Under the pieces are notes generated by a model. It did not search any database. It was not told the DNA's origin and worked only from the letters and a program-made list of their open reading frames with translations. Shown piece by piece: positions 54,412-64,000 of a stretch of 64,000 bases of DNA. The stretch is from NCBI GenBank assembly GCA_001941045.1, contig MSHD01000015.1, forward strand, positions 1-64,000. Reading direction: 5' to 3'. Position 1 is the first letter of the stretch. Every line of letters begins with the position of its first letter. The DNA is from Lachnospiraceae bacterium Zagget2. Its GTDB lineage: Bacteria; Bacillota; Clostridia; Lachnospirales; Lachnospiraceae. The translations under genes were made by a program, and so were the position numbers.

Positions 54412-54452
54412 CCCGCACCAGGCGGGAATTAGCCAAAAGTGAGGAGAAGCCA

Positions 54453-56678
54453 ATGTCAGGAAACGTGATGTTATTTCATACGGTGTGGTTCCCCTTTGCG
54501 GCGGCCTTCGTCAGCTATCTGACGGGCCGGCGCAGCAAGGCTGCGCGCGACCGCGTTGTTCAGCTCGCGGTGGCGGCGGAGTTCGGCCTGATGCTGGCGG
54601 CTGCGGCCACATACTTCCGGGGCGGGGAGCAGGAATTTCTGCTCGCAGGCTTCTGCGGACAGGGCATCTATCTGAAACTGGACGGTTTTCGGGTGGTCTA
54701 TGGCGTGATTGCGGCCTTCATGTGGCTGGGGACGGGCGTATTTTCGCGGGAGTACTTCGGACACTACCGGAACCGGAATCGCTACTACTTTTTCTACCTG
54801 CTGACGCTCGGCGTGACCATGGGCGTATTCCTGTCGGGGGATCTGTATACGACCTTTGTGTTCTTTGAGGTGATGTCTCTGGCCTCCTATGTTTGGGTCG
54901 TCCACGACGAGACGGAAAAGGCGATGAAAGCGGGTGAGATCTATCTCGCGATCGCGGTCATCGGTGGCCTTGTCATGCTGATGGGACTGATCCTCCTCTA
55001 TGACGCGGCGGGGACGCTTCGGATGTCGGAGCTTTATGATGCGGTCGCGGCGGTCTGGCAGGAGGAGCAGATGCAGATCTACGCGGCGGGTGGCTGCCTG
55101 CTGTTCGGCTTCGGCGCGAAGGCGGGTATGTTCCCGCTGCATGTCTGGCTGCCGAAGGCCCATCCGGTCGCTCCGGCCCCGGCCAGCGCCTTATTGTCCG
55201 GGATTCTGACCAAGACCGGAGTCTTTGGTATCCTGATTGTCTGCACGGAGGTATTCCGCTATGACGAGAGCTGGGGCCTTCTGATCCTCGGTTTTGGCGT
55301 CGTCACCATGTTCGGCGGCGCGCTGCTTGCGGTCTTTTCCGTCGATTTCAAGCGGACGCTGGCCTGCTCGTCCATGTCGCAGATCGGTTTCATCCTGGTC
55401 GGTACAGGGATGATGGAGCTGCTCGGCGAGGAGAATGCGCTCGCGGTGCGCGGGACGATTCTTCATATGGTCAATCACTCGACGATCAAGCTGATCCTCT
55501 TCATGGCGGCGGGCGTCGTCTACATGAACCTGCATAAGCTGAATCTCAATGAGATCCGCGGTTTTGGCCGGAAGAAGCCGCTGCTCGCCGGTATTTTCCT
55601 GACAGGGGCGCTGAGTATCGGCGGCGTACCCGGCTTCAGCGGCTATGTCAGCAAGACGCTGCTGCATGAGAGTATTGTCGAATATGCGGAGGAACTCGCG
55701 GAGCTCGGGCGCTCCTCGCTCTGGGTGCGCGGCGTCGAGTGGATATTCCTGCTCACAGGCGGCATGACCGTCGCCTATATGACGAAGCTCTTTGTCGCGG
55801 TTTTCCTCGAGAAGAATCCGGAGCGACAGGAGGAGTATGACGCCAGGAAGAACTATATGAATAAGGAGAGTGCGTCTGCTCTGCTTGTCCCGGCGATGCT
55901 GCTTCTGATCATGGGATTTTTCCCGTATCTGACGATGAACCGGATCGCGGATCTGGCGCAGGGCTTCCTGCACGGGACTTCGCCGGAGCATGCGGTGCAC
56001 TATTTCTCCTGGACGAACCTGCAGGGAGCGCTCATTTCCCTGACGATCGGCGCCATCGTATATTTTGGGGTTATCCGGAGATTTCTGATGGGCAGGGACG
56101 AATCGGGAAGAACATATTATAAGGATCTCTGGCCCGCGTGGCTCGACCTGGAGGATCGCGTATACCGGCCGCTGTTCCAGAAGGGTGCGGTGGCAGTCTG
56201 CGGCTTTGTCTGCGGACTCGTGGATCGGCTGACACTCACGAAGACACTGCTGCGTGGTGGAATGAATCTTGGCGGTATTGCCTGCGGGATTCTGGACCGG
56301 CTGTACCTGGTCAAAGCGTTTCTGAAGGGGCTGATGAGTTTTACAGCGCTGCTCAGTCGCGCCTGTGATTATCTGATGGACTATGTACTCGTGTTTTTCC
56401 GGAGTACGACGCACAGAAGCGCGACCGAACGGCATGTCTATCTGATCGGATCCCGTTTCTCGCGCGTGGCGGGCACGCTGCTCGATCGTCTCGCCGCCGT
56501 ACTGAACCGCACGATACTGCGCCGCAGGCCGATCCGAAGCTCCTTTGTTGTGCGCTTTGCAGAGTGGGAAGAAGTCATACACAAGACGAACCGTATGATC
56601 AGTGTGAGCCTTTCCTTCGGCCTGATGCTGGCGATCATTGGTCTGGGCCTGACGCTGGTCTATCTGTTGTGGTGGTAA
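54453..56678 (+). CDS. Long antiporter-like subunit D4 (NuoL/MrpA-like, extended)
   Basis: 741 residues from the ATG at 54453 (GAGGAGAAG upstream); the frame is open far to the left, but that region is D3 in another frame. The first about 500 residues are a Proton_antipo_M domain with FFEVMSLASYVWVVHDE, GFGAKAGMFPLHVWLPKAHP and LTKTGVFGI. A further about 240 residues hold more membrane segments and a soluble stretch (RDESGRTYYKDLWPAWLD, then amphipathic helices and a last helix SLSFGLMLAIIGLGLTLVYL). The extension recalls the lateral helix of NuoL or MrpA but is not their DUF4040/MbhE part. Confidence 0.88.
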   Translation: MSGNVMLFHTVWFPFAAAFVSYLTGRRSKAARDRVVQLAVAAEFGLMLAAAATYFRGGEQEFLLAGFCGQGIYLKLDGFRVVYGVIAAFMWLGTGVFSREYFGHYRNRNRYYFFYLLTLGVTMGVFLSGDLYTTFVFFEVMSLASYVWVVHDETEKAMKAGEIYLAIAVIGGLVMLMGLILLYDAAGTLRMSELYDAVAAVWQEEQMQIYAAGGCLLFGFGAKAGMFPLHVWLPKAHPVAPAPASALLSGILTKTGVFGILIVCTEVFRYDESWGLLILGFGVVTMFGGALLAVFSVDFKRTLACSSMSQIGFILVGTGMMELLGEENALAVRGTILHMVNHSTIKLILFMAAGVVYMNLHKLNLNEIRGFGRKKPLLAGIFLTGALSIGGVPGFSGYVSKTLLHESIVEYAEELAELGRSSLWVRGVEWIFLLTGGMTVAYMTKLFVAVFLEKNPERQEEYDARKNYMNKESASALLVPAMLLLIMGFFPYLTMNRIADLAQGFLHGTSPEHAVHYFSWTNLQGALISLTIGAIVYFGVIRRFLMGRDESGRTYYKDLWPAWLDLEDRVYRPLFQKGAVAVCGFVCGLVDRLTLTKTLLRGGMNLGGIACGILDRLYLVKAFLKGLMSFTALLSRACDYLMDYVLVFFRSTTHRSATERHVYLIGSRFSRVAGTLLDRLAAVLNRTILRRRPIRSSFVVRFAEWEEVIHKTNRMISVSLSFGLMLAIIGLGLTLVYLLWW

Positions 56679-56684
56679 AGAGAT

Positions 56685-57662
56685 ATGAGTAAGAGAAATG
56701 AATCGCTTGACAGTTTAAAGGGGATTGCGATCCTGCTTGTAATGTTCGGCCATGTACAGGTGCACAATCACATGACGGATCCTTTCCTGTACGATATGAT
56801 CAAATCGCTGCAGATGCCGCTGTTCTTTCTGATCAGCGGCTACCTCTGCGGGGCCGGGAGAAAGGTGGAGACGCTCGCCGGACTCGGGAGGCGTATCGGG
56901 AAAAGGGCGGTCGCCTATCTTGTGCCTTTCTTTTCCTGGCTCATTCTGCAGCATATCACCAGCGTGCCAAAGGCTCTGAAAACAGCGCTGTTTCAGCTCG
57001 ACTACGGCCTCTGGTTCCTGATGATCCTGTTTCTCTTCACTGCGATGGCGTATATCGCCATGTGGGTGCAGGCGAAGATCGGCGCAGAGTGGGGCTTCTG
57101 GTTCATCTGGCTGCTCGGCTGTATGGTCTCGCTGCTGGCGTATCTGAAAGGGGTGACATTCTTGAGCCCATCGCTTCAGATCACGTATCTTCCTTATTAC
57201 ACGGCGGCGTACTTTGTCGGGGCGCATCCGGAAATCACACGGCGTGCGGTCCCGAAATGGCGGCGCGGAACCTTGGCCTGGATCGGTGGTGGGGTTTTCA
57301 TTATGATGGCGGCGTCCTTCGATCTGGTGACGGTGAGCAGCGCCAGTATGCTGCTGGTGCAGACCTTCGCTTCGTTCCTCGGATGCTTCTGGCTCATCCA
57401 GCTTGTCGCTGAGTGGAAGCCGAACCCGGTCAAAAAAAGGCTTGCATGGCTGGGACAGTATACACTGGAAATCTATGTGGTGCACTATCACTTTGCCGCT
57501 ATCCTGAATCGCTCCGGAACCGTGTACAGCTTCTGGACCCTGGAGGGTCTGCTCTACAGCCTGGCAGCATTTGCCGTGATGAGCGTGATTACTGCAGTGC
57601 TGATTGCGCTGATCCGGAGAATTCCGGTGGTCAGATTTTTCCTGTTTGGAAAAAAGTATTGA
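56685..57662 (+). CDS. Acyltransferase family 3 membrane protein
   Basis: 325 residues with about ten transmembrane helices. The start RNESLDSLKGIAILLVMFGH and PLFFLISGYLCG near 48 are the Acyltransferase_3 (OafA/WecH-like) signature, including the catalytic His in MFGHVQVH. These proteins O-acetylate surface polysaccharides or small molecules. It lies 6 bases after the last Mrp gene, so it is co-transcribed; whether it shares a function with either neighbour is unclear. Confidence 0.85.
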   Translation: MSKRNESLDSLKGIAILLVMFGHVQVHNHMTDPFLYDMIKSLQMPLFFLISGYLCGAGRKVETLAGLGRRIGKRAVAYLVPFFSWLILQHITSVPKALKTALFQLDYGLWFLMILFLFTAMAYIAMWVQAKIGAEWGFWFIWLLGCMVSLLAYLKGVTFLSPSLQITYLPYYTAAYFVGAHPEITRRAVPKWRRGTLAWIGGGVFIMMAASFDLVTVSSASMLLVQTFASFLGCFWLIQLVAEWKPNPVKKRLAWLGQYTLEIYVVHYHFAAILNRSGTVYSFWTLEGLLYSLAAFAVMSVITAVLIALIRRIPVVRFFLFGKKY

Positions 57663-57701
57663 TTTTTTAAGATGGATGTATTAACATAATGATATATAAC
57701 G

Positions 57702-57728
57702 GCTGTCAGTCATATGGATTCTGACAGC
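57702..57728. promoter_or_regulatory. Perfect inverted repeat before the F1-like cluster
   Basis: GCTGTCAG (57702-57709), an 11-base centre and CTGACAGC (57721-57728), fully complementary. It lies in the 96-base gap between the acyltransferase and the first gene of the ATPase-like cluster. It may be an operator or a hairpin terminator lacking a T tract. A weak promoter (TTGATT at 57659, TAACAT at 57682) is just upstream. Confidence 0.45.
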
Positions 57729-57758
57729 AAAGACAGCAGATGAGAAAGGAAGCTGTAT

Positions 57759-58103
57759 ATGAGTTGGGAATGGCTGGTGGTCCTTGTGATCATGCTGGCG
57801 ATGAATGTGTTTCTCTTTCTTATCTTCTGGACAGCTGTGTAGCGGGCGGACTCTCAGGTCCGTGAGATATTTTACCGAAAGCTTCAGGATATTCACTCTA
57901 TGTCGAAGGAGAGGATGGAGAAGCTGGAGCAGACGGAGAACAGCTGCGCGGAGGCGGAAGAACGGCTCCAGGAGCTTCTGGAGGAGGAACGCAGGCGAAA
58001 GAAAGTACAGGTTTATCAGGCGGCGGGGGCTGAGAAGCTCCAGCCTCTTAGTGCTGTAAGCGTCTCTTCGGCGAGGTTCCGGAACACGGAGATAAAGGAG
58101 TAA
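57759..58103 (+). pseudogene. b-like membrane anchor plus coiled coil, interrupted by an in-frame TAG
   Basis: ATG at 57759 (GAAAGGA upstream) encodes a membrane helix (VVLVIMLAMNVFLFLIFW) for 27 codons and then meets TAG at 57840-57842. The same frame continues without another stop to 58103: RADSQVREIFYRKLQDIHSM, then a Glu/Arg-rich coiled coil (ERMEKLEQTENSCAEAEERL, ELLEEERRRKK). Without the stop the product would be about 114 residues: an N-terminal anchor and a charged helix, the layout of a short ATP synthase b subunit. It sits where a stator gene would be expected, before alpha. A pseudogene, stop readthrough or sequencing error are all possible. Confidence 0.65.
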
Positions 58104-58124
58104 TACCGGTATATCCGGGATCAT

Positions 58125-58550
58125 ATGGAAAATATTGATCCGAATGAGGTTGTGCGCGCGTTCGCCGCGGAGCATGACGACGTGCCGGTGGATGCGTCGG
58201 CTTATGAAGACCTTGCGGGGAAATTCCCCTTCGAGGTGCGCTATGAGCTTCTGACGCTTTCGGAGGAGGAGCAGGAGCAGGTGCTGAACGAGTCGCTCAG
58301 CGACGCGGAGCGCTCGATTCTGGATGATTACCTGGAGACCTGCGGGGACAGCAGCTTTGACGCGCTGTCGTTTTTTGACTATGTGGAGTCAGAGGCAAGG
58401 CTTCGGGACGGGACGATTCAGGTGTACACCGGAGATCGGGAGAATCCGTTGACGATCAGGGACGCACGGGTGCGCTGGACGCGTGATCCGGCGATCTGCG
58501 AGGGCTGCCGGATCCGTTACCGGGACTGCCTGTATGACTACAGTCTGTGA
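58125..58550 (+). CDS. Unknown 141-residue protein with C-terminal Cys motif
   Basis: Not recognised. An acidic, mostly helical N-terminal part (EDLAGKFPFEVRYELLTLSE, then EEQEQVLNESLSDAERSILD) is followed by a beta-like segment (GTIQVYTGDRENPLTIRDAR) and a C-terminal cysteine motif C-x2-C-x6-C (CEGCRIRYRDC), which may bind a metal. It has no membrane segment. It lies between the b-like gene and the alpha-like gene and overlaps the extended frame of alpha. Position suggests a soluble stator or assembly protein, replacing delta, but there is no sequence evidence of delta homology. Confidence 0.7.
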   Translation: MENIDPNEVVRAFAAEHDDVPVDASAYEDLAGKFPFEVRYELLTLSEEEQEQVLNESLSDAERSILDDYLETCGDSSFDALSFFDYVESEARLRDGTIQVYTGDRENPLTIRDARVRWTRDPAICEGCRIRYRDCLYDYSL

Positions 58551-58579
58551 GAAAAGACGAAAGAACGAGGAACAACAGT

Positions 58580-59902
58580 ATGGAACAGTATGTAGAGAAC
58601 CTGGTACAGGATACCATCAGGAAGATCAAGAATAAAGAGAATGTCCAGCGGATGGGCCGTGTTCTGAAGGTGCAGAATTATATTCTTGAGGTCAGCGGCC
58701 TGGAGGATGTGAGCTTCTATGAGCGCGTGATTATCGGCGAGGGTAGCGAGGGCTATGTGAACGGTATCCGCAGAAACGAGGTGACTGTGGCTATCGTGCG
58801 TCGCCGCGGCGACATCTACGTGAATGATCAGGTTGTCGCGACCGGCGAGACCTTCCGTGTCAGCTTTGCGGAGGAGTCGCTGGGACATGTGACGGATCTC
58901 TTTGGTATGGATCGCTCCTGCGGCAAGACCTTTGAGGAACTGATCAGCCTGAATATTGAGAATCCGAACATCCCGATCATGGACCGTACGGCTGTGTGCC
59001 GCCCGCTCGAGACCGGCATCGCCGGCGTAGATCTGATCTATCCGATCGGAAAGGGTCAGCGCCAGCTGATCATCGGCGACAAGAAGACCGGCAAGACGCA
59101 GATCGCCCTCGACACGATTGTCAATCAGAAGGGCAAGGATGTGATCTGCATCTATGTCTCTGTCGGCAAGACGAAGAAAAATGTAAAGACGCTCTACGCG
59201 GAGCTCATGCGCCGCGGGGCGATGGAGTATACCCATATCGTGTGCGCCTTCAATGACGATACGCCGCCGGTCATTTTCCTGACCCCCTACGCGGGCGTAT
59301 CGATTGCAGAGCATTATCTCGCGCAGGGAAAGGACGTGCTCGTCGTTATCGACGATCTGTCCCGCCACGCGGATGCTTACCGCGAGATCAGCCTGCTGAC
59401 CGGGAAGGTGCCGGGGCGCGACGCTTACCCGCCCGACATTTTCTACACGCACTCCCGCATGCTCGAGAAGGGCTGCCAGCACAAGAACGGCGGCTCGATC
59501 ACGATCCTGCCGATCGTCGAGACGCGGGGCGGCGATATTACCGATTACATATCGACCAACATTATTTCGATCACGGACGGACAGCTCGTGCTTTCGAAGA
59601 AGAACTTCGACAAGGGCGAGAAGCCTGCGATCAATTATGGTCTGTCCGTGTCCCGCCTGGGAGGCGCTGTGCAGACGCCGGAGGTCAAAAAGCTCGGCGC
59701 GCGCGTGCGGCGTGAGCTCCTGAGTTACCTGGAGACGAGGGCCGTCTATGAGCTTGCAAATGTGGATGAGATGAGCCCGGAGATGCAGGCTCGCATCCGC
59801 CGCGGCGGCCGTCTTCTGGCGGGCCTTGGCCAGTACAAGTATTCGCCGATGAGTCATGAGGAGATTATCCGGCGCTTTGAGGATATCTACAGTCAGGAGT
59901 AG
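58580..59902 (+). CDS. F1-ATPase alpha-like subunit, shortened C-terminus
   Basis: 440 residues from ATG at 58580 (GAGGA upstream). Clear F1 alpha features are present: GDKKTGKTQIALDTIVNQKG near 168-187 (non-catalytic P-loop, canonical GDRQTGKT), VVIDDLSRHADAYREISLL near 268, PGRDAYPPDIFYTHSRMLEK near 291, ISITDGQLVL, and the arginine finger in GLSVSRLGGAVQ near 354. Usual alpha is about 500 residues; here the C-terminal helical domain is cut by roughly 70 residues. The product is predicted to pair with the beta-like gene downstream. It is not part of the usual atp operon order and lacks a and c neighbours. Confidence 0.9.
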   Translation: MEQYVENLVQDTIRKIKNKENVQRMGRVLKVQNYILEVSGLEDVSFYERVIIGEGSEGYVNGIRRNEVTVAIVRRRGDIYVNDQVVATGETFRVSFAEESLGHVTDLFGMDRSCGKTFEELISLNIENPNIPIMDRTAVCRPLETGIAGVDLIYPIGKGQRQLIIGDKKTGKTQIALDTIVNQKGKDVICIYVSVGKTKKNVKTLYAELMRRGAMEYTHIVCAFNDDTPPVIFLTPYAGVSIAEHYLAQGKDVLVVIDDLSRHADAYREISLLTGKVPGRDAYPPDIFYTHSRMLEKGCQHKNGGSITILPIVETRGGDITDYISTNIISITDGQLVLSKKNFDKGEKPAINYGLSVSRLGGAVQTPEVKKLGARVRRELLSYLETRAVYELANVDEMSPEMQARIRRGGRLLAGLGQYKYSPMSHEEIIRRFEDIYSQE

Positions 59903-59905
59903 TCT

Positions 59906-62067
<2,162 letters not shown>

Positions 62068-62073
62068 GAAGAG

Positions 62074-62499
62074 ATGGCATTAAGACCCGGCAAAAAGAAG
62101 CAGGAGACGGAAGCGGCGGCGACGGAGCAGCCGAAGAAGTCCCGGAAAGAAAGAAAAGCAGAAAAGCAGCGGGAGCAGGACGACAGCGGGCGGCGCATGA
62201 GCGCGCGCGTGATCAGCATCCGCGACGGCGTGGAGGACTTTGAAAGTGTGCGCGTCGTCCATGTGGACAGCAGCCGCTACAGCCTGATGCTCATGCCGGA
62301 CTACACGCCGTCGATCGGCGAGGTGGAAGGCACGGTGCGCATCGTGACCGACGAGCACGTGGAGACTTTTGAACACATAAAAGGTTTCTTTATCATGCGT
62401 GACAACGCGTTCCAGCTTCTTGTAAAAGAAGAGTATGCAGTGCCCACGGAGGCCGCACAGGAGCCGGAGGGCGGAGAACTGGAGTTTATAGATTTATAG
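62074..62499 (+). CDS. F1 epsilon-like subunit (beta-sandwich domain)
   Basis: 141 residues. The first about 45 residues are a highly charged Lys/Glu/Arg tail. After it, VRVVHVDSSRYSLMLMPDY, IGEVEGTVRIVT and HIKGFFIMRDNAFQLLVKEE resemble the ten-stranded sandwich of epsilon (canonical G-x-x-x-G-V-V-R-I and G-F-x-x-V-x-x-N-x-V-x-V-L-x). The C-terminal two-helix inhibitory domain is absent. It follows beta after 6 bases, the usual place for atpC. Homology is by pattern and position and is weaker than for the other three. Confidence 0.7.
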   Translation: MALRPGKKKQETEAAATEQPKKSRKERKAEKQREQDDSGRRMSARVISIRDGVEDFESVRVVHVDSSRYSLMLMPDYTPSIGEVEGTVRIVTDEHVETFEHIKGFFIMRDNAFQLLVKEEYAVPTEAAQEPEGGELEFIDL

Positions 62500-62514
62500 A
62501 TCTGGGGGAGGATC

Positions 62515-63081
62515 ATGAGGAGTTGGACTGATTACGTAACTCCATATGAAACTTATATATTACTGACGCTGATTTTCGGACTGGCGCTGCTTTTTGTGTG
62601 TTTTGTACGGATGAAGCGGTTTCGCTTCCTGGGTACAAAGAGCGGCAGGTGGTTCTACTCTTTCTTTTATGGATTGAGCAACCATGATCTGCTCTGTCTG
62701 TCTGCACTGACCAGCCGGCTGTTCCTGGTGACGGGACTTGTACTGTCCGGGCAGGAGCTTCGCCTGTCCCATATCGTATGTCTGGCGGTTTTGAGCGCTC
62801 TGTGTCAGTGGAGTGGGAAAGTGAATCCTGCATGGGGACGGGCGCTGGCGGGCGACCTCTTACAGATGGCCGGTACCTGCGCGGGACTGCTGGTATACTG
62901 GACGCTGCTGAATTATATGGCGGATGTCCGTTTCGCGTGGGATATTCGGATTACCAGTATTCTGCTTGGCATCTTTATTGTAATTTACAATGTGGTTCTG
63001 TATCTGAACCGTCTGCCGCAGCTTGGGTGGACGGACAAGGAGCGACCGGTGAGAAAGGAGGCGGCGCATGAGAAAGAATAA
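62515..63081 (+). CDS. Five-helix membrane protein of the F1-like cluster
   Basis: 188 residues with about five transmembrane segments (ILLTLIFGLALLFVCFV; LSALTSRLFLVTGLVLSG; IVCLAVLSALCQW; LLQMAGTCAGLLVYWTLL; SILLGIFIVIYNVVLYL). The start has a GGGGGAGG site. It shows no resemblance to Fo a (no conserved R in a helix with the a-type pattern) or c, and no c-type hairpin is encoded nearby. It overlaps the next gene by 14 bases. It may be the membrane anchor of the complex; function unknown. Confidence 0.75.
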   Translation: MRSWTDYVTPYETYILLTLIFGLALLFVCFVRMKRFRFLGTKSGRWFYSFFYGLSNHDLLCLSALTSRLFLVTGLVLSGQELRLSHIVCLAVLSALCQWSGKVNPAWGRALAGDLLQMAGTCAGLLVYWTLLNYMADVRFAWDIRITSILLGIFIVIYNVVLYLNRLPQLGWTDKERPVRKEAAHEKE

Positions 63082-64000
63082 AAGTATCTTTATCATTCTC
63101 GGAGTCGTGCTTCTGGCGGCCGGGGTCGGCATGTTCTTCGCGGCACGGGTGGCAGCGAACAGTCTGTCTGAGTTTGTGGACAGCGGTTATGTTCTTCAGA
63201 CGGAGAGCGACGGGGACAGTGTGTCCGTGTCGCAGATACAGTTTACAGAAGGAACGACACAAAAAGCCAAATATCCTTCCTCTGTCGTGTTTCAGGATGT
63301 CCAGGGAACCACAGTGACCGTTTCGGAGAACAATTTTGTCTTTTACGAGGATGGCTCCTTAAGCGCGCTGAGCGAAGGCGCAGTCACCAATCTGGATGGC
63401 CTTGATGAAGGTGTCGTGGATTATTACTATGTGGCGACCGGAACGCTGCTGAGAGCGGAAGACGGCGAATATATCATCGGAGAAGAGGACAGCACGCTGA
63501 GCGTTGTCAATTGTCTCTGGAAACTCGGCGACGACACTTGGCTGGTGTGCGCGGAGGAGATGGAGCTTTTCCTGAATGACGCCTCCGTTAAGACAATACA
63601 GGGCGGGTATCTGATGCTGACCTGGCTGGAGGAGCGGATCGTCTCCATCACGGATGGAACGGATATCTGGCAGGCGTCCACTACAGGCGGACGCATCGTG
63701 CTGAAAAACGGAATTATTGTAGAACTCGAAGAGAGAGAGATTCAGGACGGAGACGGTACGCCGCTTCTGAGTCTGGATGGCATTGAGATTGATCCGGATT
63801 CTGCGACCGATGCCCAGAGCGGCAGCGTGGCGCGCTGGCAGGTGCCGAGTTTCAACTTCACCTCCACAGACGGTGAGGAAGGCTCGGCCGGTGAGATCGG
63901 CGAGACCGGTGAAGCGGGTGCTGCCGGAGAAGCCGGAGAAGAGGGTGCGTCAGGCTCAGCAGGTGCGGCCGGAGCGGTCGGCACGGCGGGAGAGGCCGGA
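63068..64000 (+). CDS. Membrane-anchored protein with collagen-like tail, 3'-partial
   Basis: At least 311 residues, open to the window end. An N-terminal transmembrane segment (SIFIILGVVLLAAGVGMFFA, residues about 6-25) is followed by an extracellular region of about 240 residues with short beta motifs (DGTDIWQASTTGG). From residue 269 the sequence becomes a run of Gly-X-Y triplets (GEE GSA GEI GET GEA GAA and so on), 14 uninterrupted triplets to the end, rich in Ala and Glu. Such collagen-like stalks occur on bacterial surfaces. The length beyond the window is unknown. Confidence 0.85.
   Translation, partial: MRKNKSIFIILGVVLLAAGVGMFFAARVAANSLSEFVDSGYVLQTESDGDSVSVSQIQFTEGTTQKAKYPSSVVFQDVQGTTVTVSENNFVFYEDGSLSALSEGAVTNLDGLDEGVVDYYYVATGTLLRAEDGEYIIGEEDSTLSVVNCLWKLGDDTWLVCAEEMELFLNDASVKTIQGGYLMLTWLEERIVSITDGTDIWQASTTGGRIVLKNGIIVELEEREIQDGDGTPLLSLDGIEIDPDSATDAQSGSVARWQVPSFNFTSTDGEEGSAGEIGETGEAGAAGEAGEEGASGSAGAAGAVGTAGEAG

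Noticed and set aside
54120-54452. N-terminal extension of the D4 subunit
   Set aside because: This region is the 3' end of D3 in another frame; the ATG at 54453 has its own GAGGAG site.
62515-63081. Fo a subunit
   Set aside because: The segment SRLFLVTG recalls the a-subunit RLFGN helix, but the rest of the pattern, length and helix order do not match, and there is no c subunit nearby.

Overview
The window looks like a chromosomal segment of a spore-forming, Gram-positive anaerobe of the Clostridia, most like a Lachnospiraceae member. The evidence is the rapZ-whiA-crh block, a small acid-soluble spore protein gene with a sigma-G-like promoter, a Csp-like subtilisin, cdaA-cdaR, mreB, recD2, and strong GGAGG-type ribosome binding sites with GTG and TTG starts. 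No rRNA, tRNA or CRISPR array was seen. The core is GC-rich in its codon use; the first 4.7 kb is clearly more AT-rich and patchy.

Positions 1-4.7 kb are an accessory scar in front of uvrB. It holds a fragment of a glucosamine-6-phosphate deaminase-like gene, two separate broken copies of the uvrB 5' end (733-826 and 2201-2488), and two toxin-antitoxin modules: a MNT/HEPN pair between the broken copies, and an AbiEi/AbiEii pair between the second broken copy and the intact uvrB. All uvrB fragments break at the same place, the codons for VSYY. This suggests repeated insertion at one site inside uvrB, each time with replacement of the gene's 5' end. A 42-bp tandem repeat lies in the second cargo.

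Positions 4.7-22.5 kb are housekeeping genes: uvrB-uvrA, a large imperfect inverted repeat, murB-rapZ-whiA-crh, a methyltransferase, hslO, nadE, a peptidoglycan-binding protein, mreB, recD2 and comF. Positions 22.5-26 kb are the cyclic-di-AMP operon (two membrane proteins, cdaA, cdaR). Positions 26-36 kb form a surface-glycan block: a DUF2142-type protein, three family-2 glycosyltransferases, a HAD phosphatase, a CotH-like protein on the other strand and a large polytopic membrane protein. Positions 36-47 kb are mixed: an rRNA methyltransferase, spore genes, a transglutaminase lipoprotein, ridA, an AAA/DUF4143 ATPase, a D-2-hydroxyacid dehydrogenase, a GH25 lysozyme, DUF554 and a beta-CASP RNase-like enzyme.

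Positions 47.2-64 kb are the most interesting part. A ten-gene Mrp-type cation/proton antiporter operon has the gene order of the archaeal Mbh hydrogenase membrane arm (E-F-G-DUF4040-MbhE/B-C-D) and ends in four antiporter-type D/NuoL-like subunits, with no full-length MrpA. After one acyltransferase gene comes a second cluster encoding F1-ATPase-like alpha, gamma, beta and epsilon subunits. It has no recognisable Fo a or c subunit and no delta. It is preceded by a short transmembrane/coiled-coil b-like gene that carries an in-frame TAG stop, and by a small Cys-containing protein. It is followed by a five-helix membrane protein and a membrane-anchored protein with a collagen-like Gly-X-Y tail that runs off the window. 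The cluster resembles in concept the Fo-less F1-like ATPases of mycoplasmas. Its neighbourhood raises the possibility of an ATPase coupled to an Mrp-type membrane arm or to a surface machine. That coupling is inference; the gene content is seen directly.
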